A stretch of 64,000 nucleotides of DNA from Rugosibacter aromaticivorans (GTDB lineage: Bacteria > Pseudomonadota > Gammaproteobacteria > Burkholderiales > Rhodocyclaceae), in contig NZ_CP010554.1 in assembly GCF_000934545.1 (NCBI RefSeq), positions 1,302,001 to 1,366,000 of the forward strand, read 5' to 3'. Under the pieces are notes generated by a model. That model did not search any database. It was given only the letters and a program-made list of their open reading frames with translations, and was not told the DNA's origin. Below, one piece after another: positions 15,269 through 22,779 of the stretch. Position numbers and translations under genes: made by a program. Numbering within the stretch: position 1 is the stretch's first letter; each line of letters opens with the position of its first letter.

Positions 15269-16255
15269 ATGAGTGAAGTCGAGGTTTTAAAACCGCTTAA
15301 AACATGGAGCTATCTTGCCAAGCGTCGTCGCAAGCCGAGCGAATACGAGATTGTTTCGACCAATTTGCTGTACAACACCCGCGATGCGAATGCGCCTTAC
15401 GATCTCGATCCGGATCTCGCGATGAATCGCTGGTACAAGCGGTATCGCAACAACAGCCCCTTGCAGCATGACGACTGGAATGCCTTCCGTGACCCCGATG
15501 AATTGGTCTACCGCACTTACAACATGCTGCAAGACGGTCAGGAAACCTATGTGTTTGGTCTCTTCAATCAATTTAACGAAAGAGAGCATGACAAAGGGCT
15601 CGAACCTCGGTGGGTGGGTACCCTGGCCAGAATTTACACGCCGGGGCGCTATCTTTTTCACGCTCTGCAAATGGCATCGGCCTATCTCCAGCAGATGTCC
15701 CCTGCCAGCACGATTACCAATTGCGCTGCGTTTCAAGCTGCCGACTCAATGCGATGGTTAAGCCACACCGCTTACCGCACTAAAGAGTTGTCATTGACTT
15801 TTACTAGCAAGGGTCTTGGCGAGGACGAGCGGAAGTATTGGGAAGACGACGCTGCATGGCAAGGATTTCGGGTATTGATGGAGCAAGTGTTAACCACCTG
15901 GGATTGGGGTGAAGCTTTTGTGGCATTGAATCTCGTCGCCAAGCCGGCGATTGAGGAGGCCGTATTGCGTAAATTGGGTGAAGCCGGGCGTCATAACGGC
16001 GATACCTTGCTTGGCCTGTTGACGGATAGCCAGCTTCTGGATGCTGCCCGCCATCGCCGCTGGGCAACGGCCCTGGTCAAAATGACCCTCGAAAAATCAG
16101 GCAATGCAGAGGTCATCAAGCAGTGGATCGCAAAATGGGAGCCGCTTGCCGATCAGGCAATCGATGCCTTTTGTGCTGCCATGCCTGAAGTGCCCGATGC
16201 CGCAGCGGATGCCAAGAGCGCAACACGCGATTTTCGGCGTTCGCTGATGCTTTGA
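15269..16255 (+). CDS. tmoE: Toluene monooxygenase hydroxylase beta subunit
   Basis: Non-catalytic ferritin-fold subunit of the hydroxylase, 328 aa (T4MO TmoE about 327). It has the N-terminal KPLKTWSYLAKRRRKPSEYEIVSTNLLYN region and the DPDELVYRTYN motif typical of TmoE/TouE. It starts 23 bp after tmoD behind ACGAGGAGAG. The operon ends here: no tmoF-like NADH reductase follows, only a dispersed repeat and a strong terminator. A reductase for this monooxygenase must therefore be encoded elsewhere. Confidence 0.94.
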   Translation: MSEVEVLKPLKTWSYLAKRRRKPSEYEIVSTNLLYNTRDANAPYDLDPDLAMNRWYKRYRNNSPLQHDDWNAFRDPDELVYRTYNMLQDGQETYVFGLFNQFNEREHDKGLEPRWVGTLARIYTPGRYLFHALQMASAYLQQMSPASTITNCAAFQAADSMRWLSHTAYRTKELSLTFTSKGLGEDERKYWEDDAAWQGFRVLMEQVLTTWDWGEAFVALNLVAKPAIEEAVLRKLGEAGRHNGDTLLGLLTDSQLLDAARHRRWATALVKMTLEKSGNAEVIKQWIAKWEPLADQAIDAFCAAMPEVPDAAADAKSATRDFRRSLML

Positions 16256-16318
16256 TGCACTGCTGATCCTCCCCAAATAGGCAGGAATCAGGTGTTTTAG
16301 CTAGAGATCATTCGCCAG

Positions 16319-16342
16319 AAAGTCGGTCCTGGCGAGACGGCG
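16319..16342 (+). repeat. Dispersed repeat, copy C
   Basis: AAAGTCGGTCCTGGC then GAGACGGCG, 63 bp after the tmoE stop and ahead of the terminator. Confidence 0.5.
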
Positions 16343-16375
16343 AAGTAGATGGGCGAGCGATGTACCGGAAGAAGG

Positions 16376-16415
16376 CAGGGCGAGAAATGATTGAAATTTC
16401 TCGCCCTGTTTTTTT
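16376..16415 (+). terminator. Rho-independent terminator of the tmo operon
   Basis: CAGGGCGAGAAAT and ATTTCTCGCCCTG form a perfect 13-bp stem with a 7-base loop, followed by seven T. Confidence 0.95.
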
Positions 16416-16570
16416 ATGCTTATTCCAATTGAATTTGAAAGGACTTGCCCGAAGTGGCGATGTGCCCCGAGTGTCCTTTGTTCCTTATCGCCATTCACTG
16501 GATTCAGTGGTGAAGACCAAAACAATCAAATCTCCATTTTTCGGTCAGTTGTAACGAAAACAGTGTTTAG

Positions 16571-16612
16571 TTGACTTAAGTCAAGGTAGTGCCAATTGAT
16601 GATTCCTAGAAT
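16571..16612 (+). promoter_or_regulatory. FNR-type promoter of the first Rieske oxygenase cluster
   Basis: The perfect palindrome TTGACTTAAGTCAA (16571-16584) and -10 TAGAAT (16607-16612) have the 36-bp spacing, giving +1 near 16619. Box, -10 and leader start closely match those at 22536. Confidence 0.82.
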
Positions 16613-16621
16613 CGAACCAAC

Positions 16622-16635
16622 TTCTTCAGGAAGAA
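16622..16635 (+). other. Leader mini-hairpin shared by two Rieske transcripts
   Basis: TTCTT-CAGG-AAGAA begins three bases after the predicted +1. The same stem, with loop TCGGG, is at 22587-22601. Possibly a 5'-end stabiliser or a protein-binding site. Confidence 0.4.
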
Positions 16636-16759
16636 AACAACAGATCGGTAGCGATCGATATGTTGAGCAGGAATTAGTGAAAAAAGAGGGTTTTTAGCGT
16701 TGCGGTTCGTTGTGGTTTATTCAGCGGCTTAACGAGCTCGATCAATAAAAGGAGTTGAT

Positions 16760-18121
16760 ATGACAAACGTGAGTTCGTTAATTGATCAAAAAACAGGCGC
16801 CCAGAGCCGGCTGATTTATTCGGATCAGGCGATTTACGAGCAGGAGCTGGAACGCATCTTTGGCCGTTGCTGGCTGTTTTTAGCACACGAATCGCAGGTT
16901 CCGAATCCCGGTGATTTTTTTCGTACCTATATGGGCGAAGATGAAGTCGTGGTGGTGCGGCAGGATGATCGTTCGATCAGGGTTTTTCTGAATACCTGCA
17001 CGCACCGGGGCAATCGTTTAACGCGCGCTGATCGTGGCAATGCGCGGGCTTTTTCCTGCAACTATCATGGCTGGGCGTTTGGCCTGGATGGCAGCTTGGT
17101 GACTGTGCCGCTGGAGAGCGAGGTCTATTTCAATGAAATCGACAAAAATCAGTTTCGGCTGGTGCCAGTTGAGCGGGTTGATTCCTACCACGGGCTGATC
17201 TTCGGCTGCTTTGACAAGAATGCGCCTTCCTTGGGGGAATATCTGGGTGACATGCGCTGGTATCTGGACGTGGCGCTGGATGCCATGCCAGGGGGGACTG
17301 AGTTGTTGGGCGCAACGCAGAAAGTCATCATTCATACCAACTGGAAGTTGTCTGTTGAAAATGTGTGTGGCGACGGCTACCACCTGGGTTGGTCGCATGG
17401 CGGTGCATTGAAAGCGACACAAAGTGGCGACTTTTCCGGTTTTACGGTAGGCAATTCAAGCGTGGATCTTGAAGGCGGCATGTCTGTCGCAGGGCTGAAT
17501 GGCAATTCCGTCTTGGCGACACTGGATGGCGTTTCAGGTTACGCCTTTTATCCCAATCCCACATTGGCGTTGAAATATCTCTCGGAGAACCGCGCCAAAG
17601 CGGTGGAGCGGCTGGGCAAGTTGCGCGGCGAAAAGCTCTGGGGTTCGCAATTGAACTTGACGGTTTTCCCCAGCTTGCAGTTTTTGCCTGGGCTTAACTG
17701 GTTCCGCGTGTATCACCCCAAAGGCCCGGGCAAGATTGAAATGTGGACTTGGGCGATCGCTGAAAAGGCCATGCCAGACGAATTAAAACAGCAAATTCTG
17801 GATAACGAGCTGCTCACCTTTGGTCCTGCTGGCTTGTTTGATAACGACGATGGCGACAATTTGAGCGCCTGCACCGTGCAATCCCGTGGCTGGCGCACCC
17901 GGCAAATGCCGGTGTACACCAATATGGCGCTGGGGCGCTCAGGCAAGCGTGTCGGCCTGCCGGGCGATATTGCCTCGGGCGTGGTGAGCGAGCATAACCA
18001 GCGCTATTTTTATCGCCGCTGGCAAGAGCACATGCAGGCTAAGGATTGGTCTGAAGTGCCCCAATACAACCTGAACCCACTGGAGGCGAGCGATGAACAG
18101 CGCACTGTCCAAACCGCTTGA
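16760..18121 (+). CDS. Rieske ring-hydroxylating dioxygenase alpha subunit 1 (naphthalene/biphenyl type)
   Basis: Terminal oxygenase large subunit that adds O2 to an arene as a cis-dihydrodiol. It is 453 aa. The Rieske ligands are C80, H82, C100 and H103. The mononuclear iron site has D205, H208 and H213, exactly naphthalene dioxygenase numbering, with the third ligand in the DNDDGDN stretch at 361-367. F354 in TFGPAG corresponds to the regiospecificity residue F352 of NahAc. The start follows AAAGGAG. The beta gene overlaps its 3' end by 29 bp. The substrate is probably a mono- or bicyclic arene. No ferredoxin, reductase or diol dehydrogenase is attached. Confidence 0.9.
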   Translation: MTNVSSLIDQKTGAQSRLIYSDQAIYEQELERIFGRCWLFLAHESQVPNPGDFFRTYMGEDEVVVVRQDDRSIRVFLNTCTHRGNRLTRADRGNARAFSCNYHGWAFGLDGSLVTVPLESEVYFNEIDKNQFRLVPVERVDSYHGLIFGCFDKNAPSLGEYLGDMRWYLDVALDAMPGGTELLGATQKVIIHTNWKLSVENVCGDGYHLGWSHGGALKATQSGDFSGFTVGNSSVDLEGGMSVAGLNGNSVLATLDGVSGYAFYPNPTLALKYLSENRAKAVERLGKLRGEKLWGSQLNLTVFPSLQFLPGLNWFRVYHPKGPGKIEMWTWAIAEKAMPDELKQQILDNELLTFGPAGLFDNDDGDNLSACTVQSRGWRTRQMPVYTNMALGRSGKRVGLPGDIASGVVSEHNQRYFYRRWQEHMQAKDWSEVPQYNLNPLEASDEQRTVQTA

Positions 18122-18638
18122 AGGGCCGGTGATGCTGGCTATTGATAAACACCTTGCGCTCCAGCAGCAACTGTTTCTTGAGGCGCGCTTGCTGGACGAC
18201 GAACGCTATAACGACTGGCTGGGCTTGATTGATGAGGCAATTTGTTATCGCATGCCCATGGCCGAGCGGCGCTTCCGTAAAGATCGTAGCGCCCCCTTGG
18301 CTTTTGGTGGTGGCCGCATCTTTGACGAAAACAAGGGGCGGCTGACGATGCGTGTTGATCGCTTGCAGTCGGGTTTGGTGTGGGCGGAAGATCCGCGCAA
18401 CAAAGTGCGTCGCATTGTGAGCAATGTAGAAATCTGGCAAGGCGTACAAACGAATGAGGCAGAGGTGCATTCGGTCGTGACTATCCATCGCAGCCGGATT
18501 GATGGTGAAGAAAAGCACTTTGTGGCGGGGCGTCGGGATGTCTGGCGCGAAACTGCCCAAGGCTGGCGGTTGGTTGTGCGGGATATTTCGCTCGACACAA
18601 GCGTCGTGTTGGATAGCAACATGAACACTTTATTTTAA
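18093..18638 (+). CDS. Rieske dioxygenase beta subunit 1
   Basis: Small subunit of 181 aa with the SnoaL/NTF2-like fold of ring-hydroxylating dioxygenase beta chains. It has the QQQLFLEARLLDDERYNDWL helix, a YRMPMAERR strand, RIVSNVEIW, GRRDVWR and a terminal SNMNTLF, all typical of toluene/biphenyl/naphthalene family beta subunits. It starts inside the end of the alpha gene (29-bp overlap) behind GAGGCGAGCG, implying translational coupling into an alpha3-beta3 complex. Confidence 0.9.
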   Translation: MNSALSKPLEGPVMLAIDKHLALQQQLFLEARLLDDERYNDWLGLIDEAICYRMPMAERRFRKDRSAPLAFGGGRIFDENKGRLTMRVDRLQSGLVWAEDPRNKVRRIVSNVEIWQGVQTNEAEVHSVVTIHRSRIDGEEKHFVAGRRDVWRETAQGWRLVVRDISLDTSVVLDSNMNTLF

Positions 18639-18652
18639 CAAGGAGGCATTTC

Positions 18653-19870
18653 ATGTCATCGCAATGTTCAGGCAATCAAGCAGGAAATTACACAGGTAAA
18701 GCGCCAGCCGTTTGGCCGGCAAAAATTAACCAGATTCCGAAAGAGGTTTTTGGTGACAAGGACTTGTTTGAAAAAGAATTGGAGAATATTTTTTATGGCG
18801 ATTGCTGGCATGTCGTTGGTCATGTGGCAGAGGTTCCCAATGTTGGCGACTTTAAAACCTTTGACTTGGGTCGTGTGCCGCTCCTGATTTCGCGCGGGAA
18901 GGATGGTCAGGTGCGTGTTTTTTACAATAGCTGTACGCATCGAGGAAATCAGGTTGAAGTGTCTGCCAGCGGCAATCGTAAAGAATTCGAATGTCCGTAT
19001 CACCGTTGGCTATTTTCGCTGGAAGGTGCGCTCACCGCCTGCCCAGGGTCAAAAGAGTTTGCGCCGGACTTCAAGCAGGAAAATTTTGGTTTGCTTGAGG
19101 TGAAAAGTGCCCAGTTTCTTGGCTTGATTTTGGTCACGATGGGAAAAAATACGCCCCCGTTGGCTGAATGGATGGGTGAAGAAGTCACATCGACGTTAAG
19201 TGCCTTGCTGGGTGGTGATGGACGGTTGAAACTGCTCGGCTACCAAAAGGTTAGTTATAACGTTGATTGGAAAGGTTATAACGACAACGATGGCTATCAT
19301 GCCCCGATGTTGCATGCTGGCTTTCGCATGCTTAATTGGCAAGGTGGTAAGGGTTTTCAGCGGATGGCAGCGAATGGGAATCTTGTGTTTGAGGCGGAGT
19401 TAAAACCGGCTCAAGACAATGGCTTCTTGAAAGACCCTTCACTCATCGCTTTTAAAGGGAGTGATCCGGCACGAGGTTCCATGATTGTTCAGTTATATCC
19501 AACGACGGTAATGGTGAAACACCTCGATATGATCAATCTGCGCTTTGCGATTGCACGTAGTGAAGAGGAAACCGAGGTGCATTACGCCTATTTTGCACAC
19601 GAGGATGACGATGAAGAGCTCTTGCAGCATCGTATTCGTCAGTCTTCCAATTTACTCGGGCCTTGTGGAATGATCAGCATGGAGGATGCGGCTATTTTTC
19701 GGCGTATTTTTATTGGCAACAAAACACCCGGTGTGGCTGAATTTCAAAAGGGTGTGACGAGCTTTACAGAGTTGCCTGCGGATCTAAAACAAAATGATGA
19801 GACAGGTAATTTAGGTCGTTGGGAGCACTACCGTAAATTGATGGGCTTCAAAAGGGAGGGCGGAAAATGA
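18653..19870 (+). CDS. Rieske oxygenase alpha subunit 2 (terephthalate/salicylate-like)
   Basis: Large subunit of 405 aa, shorter than the naphthalene-type alphas, in the group of aromatic-acid oxygenases such as TphA2, NagG and anthranilate dioxygenase. Rieske ligands C94, H96, C114, H117; mononuclear iron D213, H216, H221; third ligand expected in the MISMEDAA segment. It starts 15 bp after beta 1 behind AAGGAGG. Its own beta gene overlaps its stop (ATGA). Aromatic-acid specificity is inferred from overall similarity and length; a hydroxylase rather than a dioxygenase reaction is possible. Confidence 0.83.
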   Translation: MSSQCSGNQAGNYTGKAPAVWPAKINQIPKEVFGDKDLFEKELENIFYGDCWHVVGHVAEVPNVGDFKTFDLGRVPLLISRGKDGQVRVFYNSCTHRGNQVEVSASGNRKEFECPYHRWLFSLEGALTACPGSKEFAPDFKQENFGLLEVKSAQFLGLILVTMGKNTPPLAEWMGEEVTSTLSALLGGDGRLKLLGYQKVSYNVDWKGYNDNDGYHAPMLHAGFRMLNWQGGKGFQRMAANGNLVFEAELKPAQDNGFLKDPSLIAFKGSDPARGSMIVQLYPTTVMVKHLDMINLRFAIARSEEETEVHYAYFAHEDDDEELLQHRIRQSSNLLGPCGMISMEDAAIFRRIFIGNKTPGVAEFQKGVTSFTELPADLKQNDETGNLGRWEHYRKLMGFKREGGK

Positions 19871-20370
19871 GTAAGACAGGAAACCTTGGGCATCTTGCGG
19901 CGATTGATGCGTTGCACACTGCGTATGTGGCGGCTTTGGATAAAGGCGACATGGCGGCTTGGGCGGCGACTTTTGCGGCCGATCAAGCGAGCCATTTTTG
20001 TATTTCATCAGAAAACGATCGTCGTGGCTTTCCCTTGGCTTTGATGTATGACGATTGCCGCGGCCGGATTGATGATCGGGTCTCGTTTGTGACCAAAGTC
20101 TGGGTGGGCACCTATGAGCCTTATCGGACACGCCATTTCATACAGCGCTTGAGCATGGACGCCGCAGGGACTAACCAATACCGCGTGACCTCCGGTTTTA
20201 CCATCATGATGACCCCCGAAGGGGGCGCCACCACGGTACTCACCAGTGGTGAATACCGCGACCTGATCGAGATCCAGGGGGATGGTGACAAATTCCGCGC
20301 CGTGTTCCGCGAACGGCGCGCTGTGTATGACGCCGATGTCTTGCCACGCTATATCGTGTTTCCGTTTTAG
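19867..20370 (+). CDS. Rieske oxygenase beta subunit 2
   Basis: A 167-aa NTF2-like small subunit with a GNLGHLAAIDALHTAYVAALDKGDMAAW helix-turn, RTRHFIQRL, and a C-terminal KFRAVFRERRAVYDADVLPRYIVFPF resembling terephthalate/salicylate oxygenase small subunits. Its ATG overlaps the alpha 2 stop by 4 bp. The next gene is another beta subunit, giving the order alpha-beta-beta-alpha. Confidence 0.83.
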   Translation: MSKTGNLGHLAAIDALHTAYVAALDKGDMAAWAATFAADQASHFCISSENDRRGFPLALMYDDCRGRIDDRVSFVTKVWVGTYEPYRTRHFIQRLSMDAAGTNQYRVTSGFTIMMTPEGGATTVLTSGEYRDLIEIQGDGDKFRAVFRERRAVYDADVLPRYIVFPF

Positions 20371-20401
20371 TTTTTCCCTTTTAATGCAAGGAGAAAATAG
20401 C

Positions 20402-20971
20402 ATGGGTAGCTCTTCACTGCTTTCGTCGCAATCGGCCGCATCTCGCAAAGACAAGGTATTGGCCCTGGCACCGGATAATTTCACATGGCATGGTTATTCG
20501 GCCCTGGAAACGCAGTTACGCGTTGAACGTCTGCTCAGTCGATATGTTGTTTGCATCGACGATGATGCTTTGGAAAGCTGGCCGGAGTTTTTTGTGGCTG
20601 AAGGTTGTCGTTATGAAATTATTACCCGTGAAAATGTAGAGCGGGGTATGCCATTGGCGCTGGTGTTTTGCAATAGTCAAGGCATGCTGGTCGATCGGAT
20701 TGTTTCACTGCGTGAAGCGAACATTTACCCGCAGCGCTGGTATCGGCACATTGTCTCGAATGTATTGATTCAGGAAGTGACTGCAGATCATTTGGCAGTG
20801 CAAAGCCACTATGTGGTTTTACAGACTCGTCGCAATGGTCAGACAAGCATTTTTAGCACAGGGAAATATAGAGATCGCATCGTTCTATGCAATGGTGAGT
20901 TTAAGTTTGCCGAGAAGTGCGTCGTGGCTGATACGCATAGTATCGATACGTTGCTTGTTGCGCCTATCTAA
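20402..20971 (+). CDS. Rieske oxygenase beta subunit 3
   Basis: A 189-aa small subunit with an N-terminal extension of about 30 residues before the NTF2-like domain (LETQLRVERLLSRYVVCIDDDALESWPEFF, RWYRHIVSNVLI, FSTGKYRDRIV). It starts behind AAGGAGAAAATAGC. It precedes its presumed alpha partner (20985) by 13 bp, the reverse of the usual order, so it may pair with alpha 3 although alpha 2 cannot be excluded. Confidence 0.82.
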   Translation: MGSSSLLSSQSAASRKDKVLALAPDNFTWHGYSALETQLRVERLLSRYVVCIDDDALESWPEFFVAEGCRYEIITRENVERGMPLALVFCNSQGMLVDRIVSLREANIYPQRWYRHIVSNVLIQEVTADHLAVQSHYVVLQTRRNGQTSIFSTGKYRDRIVLCNGEFKFAEKCVVADTHSIDTLLVAPI

Positions 20972-20984
20972 AGGAGGAAAAATT

Positions 20985-22259
20985 GTGAATGCACCGATGG
21001 ATCAATTTAAAAAGCCATGGACAGCGAGTCCGGATGGCTACCGTGTGCCTTATGCAGTGTTTACGGATCAGGCTTATTACGATCAAGAGCAGGAACATAT
21101 TTTCCGGGGAGAAACCTGGTCCTTTGTGGGACTAGAAGCTGAGTTACCCAACAAGGGCGACTTTAAATCCACGACGATTGGCGATACCCCCGTGATTGTG
21201 ACGAGAGACCAAACTGGCCAATTGCGCGTCTTCAAGAATTTGTGCATGCATCGCGGTGCGTTGCTAGTGCGAGAGCCCCGAGGTAATGTCAAGTCCTTTG
21301 ACTGCGTCTATCACCAGTGGTCATTTGATCTTACTGGCGCGTTACGTGGCGTGCCCATGCGTCGTGGCGTTCGTGGGGATGGCGGGATGCCCGCCGCATT
21401 TGATATGGTTAACTTCGGCTTGGATGCGTTACGGGTTGAATCGCTCAATGGCGTTATTTTTGCGAGTTTTTCAAGGACGGTGGAGTCATTAGCCAGTTAT
21501 CTTGGCGCAGAAATTGTCGAAACGATCCAGCGAATTTTCAATCGCCCCATCCGGATTATGGGTGATTATCACCAGTATATTCACGGTAACTGGAAGCTCT
21601 ACGCAGAAAATACGCGGGACCCCTATCACGGTAGTTTGCTGCATCTGTTTCACAACACCTTTGGCATTTATCGTGCGACAACGCAAAGCGGCGTATCACA
21701 CATGGATGCTACGAAACGCCATTCTCTTTTGAAGGTGAAGCCTTATGCCGCAACAAGCAATGAGAGTGATGATAACGAGGTTTACAAGGATGTACGCTCT
21801 TACAACACCGAGTTTCACTTGCAAGATGCCAGTGTTTTAGCTGGCAGAAAAGAGTTTGACGATGGGGTCACACTGATCATTAATGCTATTTTTCCAAATC
21901 TGCTCTTGCAACAGATTGCGAACACCTTGGCGGTGCGCCAGTCGGTGACCTATGCGCCGGATGCTTTTGAAATTGTCTGGACACTATTCGGCTACGCGGA
22001 TGACGATGAGGAAATGCAGATGATCCGTATGAAGCAAGCCAATCTGATCGGACCGGCAGGGTTAATATCAATGGAAGACGGCGAAGCGGTAGAGATAGTG
22101 CAGGATGCTGTAGTTCGTGATGGGAAAATGACCTCGATTCTGGCCATGGGTGGTGGGCATTCTTGCAATACGGAGCACATGATTACCGAAGGCCCGATCA
22201 TTGGCTTTTGGGAAAACTACTGTCGGTATTTAGGCCTTACGTCAGAGAGGGCGGAATAG
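20985..22259 (+). CDS. Rieske oxygenase alpha subunit 3 (terephthalate 1,2-dioxygenase / salicylate hydroxylase type)
   Basis: Large subunit of 424 aa that resembles TphA2 and NagG through most of its length: VFKNLCMHRGAL, CVYHQWSF, GVRGDGGMPAAFD, a FDDGVTLIINAIFP block and QANLIGPAGLISMEDG. Rieske ligands C87, H89, C107, H110; iron ligands D212, H215, H220. The start is GTG 20985 with AAAGGAGG eight bases upstream; upstream ATGs in this frame lie inside the beta 3 gene. An aromatic carboxylic acid is the likely substrate. Terephthalate itself would need a diol dehydrogenase that is absent here. A strong tandem hairpin follows. Confidence 0.85.
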   Translation: MNAPMDQFKKPWTASPDGYRVPYAVFTDQAYYDQEQEHIFRGETWSFVGLEAELPNKGDFKSTTIGDTPVIVTRDQTGQLRVFKNLCMHRGALLVREPRGNVKSFDCVYHQWSFDLTGALRGVPMRRGVRGDGGMPAAFDMVNFGLDALRVESLNGVIFASFSRTVESLASYLGAEIVETIQRIFNRPIRIMGDYHQYIHGNWKLYAENTRDPYHGSLLHLFHNTFGIYRATTQSGVSHMDATKRHSLLKVKPYAATSNESDDNEVYKDVRSYNTEFHLQDASVLAGRKEFDDGVTLIINAIFPNLLLQQIANTLAVRQSVTYAPDAFEIVWTLFGYADDDEEMQMIRMKQANLIGPAGLISMEDGEAVEIVQDAVVRDGKMTSILAMGGGHSCNTEHMITEGPIIGFWENYCRYLGLTSERAE

Positions 22260-22293
22260 TCCTGCGAATAATAAAAAGCAGGTCTTGTTAAAA

Positions 22294-22351
22294 AGTACGC
22301 CTCAAAGGGACCCCCTTTGAGGCGTACTTGTTCATACGCGCTGTATGAACA
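22294..22351. terminator. Tandem hairpins after alpha 3
   Basis: The first stem is 17 perfect base pairs (22294-22310 with 22314-22330) with a 3-base loop. The second is GTTCATAC/GTATGAAC (22331-22338 with 22344-22351). No T-run follows on the + strand; on the minus strand the first hairpin is followed by a short T-run. Confidence 0.6.
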
Positions 22352-22535
22352 TCTGATAAATGCACATGGCATTTTATACTTCTCAACCAGTTGGTTCTGG
22401 GGACTCAGTTCTTACATTATTTGAATGTGGTCCGGGTGTCCTTTGATCACCTGTGAGTGCTCAGTGTTGCCTAAAACAATTTACCCACACCGCTGCAGTC
22501 AAATTTATAAAAAGAATGGCTTACTTTGACTTCAG

Positions 22536-22577
22536 TTGACTTAAGTCAAGGTGAATCGAAACAGTGATTTATAGAAT
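22536..22577 (+). promoter_or_regulatory. FNR-type promoter of the benzoate-dioxygenase-like cluster
   Basis: TTGACTTAAGTCAA (22536-22549) and -10 TAGAAT (22572-22577) have the 36-bp spacing, giving +1 near 22584 and a 196-nt leader. Identical box and -10 to the promoter at 16571. Confidence 0.82.
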
Positions 22578-22586
22578 CGATTCAAC

Positions 22587-22601
22587 TTCTTTCGGGAAGA
22601 A
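22587..22601 (+). other. Leader mini-hairpin, second copy
   Basis: TTCTT-TCGGG-AAGAA begins three bases after the predicted +1, matching the one at 16622-16635. Confidence 0.4.
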
Positions 22602-22779
22602 AAAACAGGCTGGAAACGGTCAATAAATCGGGTAGGAGATTGCTAAAACGTGTTCATTGATCAGTGTGATACGCCAGTGTGTAGTTTCCGCCGTTACCCG
22701 TTACGTTGGCTGCATATTGTTGAATTTATAGATTTTTCCGTATTAAAACTCTATTTTTCAAATGAAAGAGAGACATATC

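Larger units (their letters stand above)
16256..16759. other. Intergenic region tmoE to first Rieske alpha gene
   Basis: In order: a dispersed repeat (16319-16342), the tmo terminator (16376-16415), about 150 bp with no recognised gene, the FNR-type promoter (16571-16612), a short leader hairpin (16622-16635) and a 141-nt leader. The segment near 16470 (GTGTCCTTTG) recurs about the same distance upstream of the promoter at 22536, so homology of the two upstream regions may extend beyond the promoter core. Confidence 0.6.
22260..22779. other. Intergenic region between Rieske clusters
   Basis: It holds tandem hairpins (22294-22351), about 180 bp with no recognisable gene, the FNR-type promoter (22536-22577), the leader mini-hairpin (22587-22601) and a 196-nt leader. 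No coding sequence with a plausible start was found. Confidence 0.6.

Noticed and set aside
20811..20984. 5' extension of Rieske alpha 3
   Set aside because: It lies inside beta 3; AAAGGAGG and the GTG at 20985 match family N-termini.
22294..22351. Terminal inverted repeats of a small insertion element
   Set aside because: The two arms are 3 bp apart with nothing between them and no target-site duplication was seen.
22660..22675. Extra FNR-like site near TTGATCAGTGTGAT
   Set aside because: The right half-site is wrong (GTGAT), and no -10 sits at the class II spacing.
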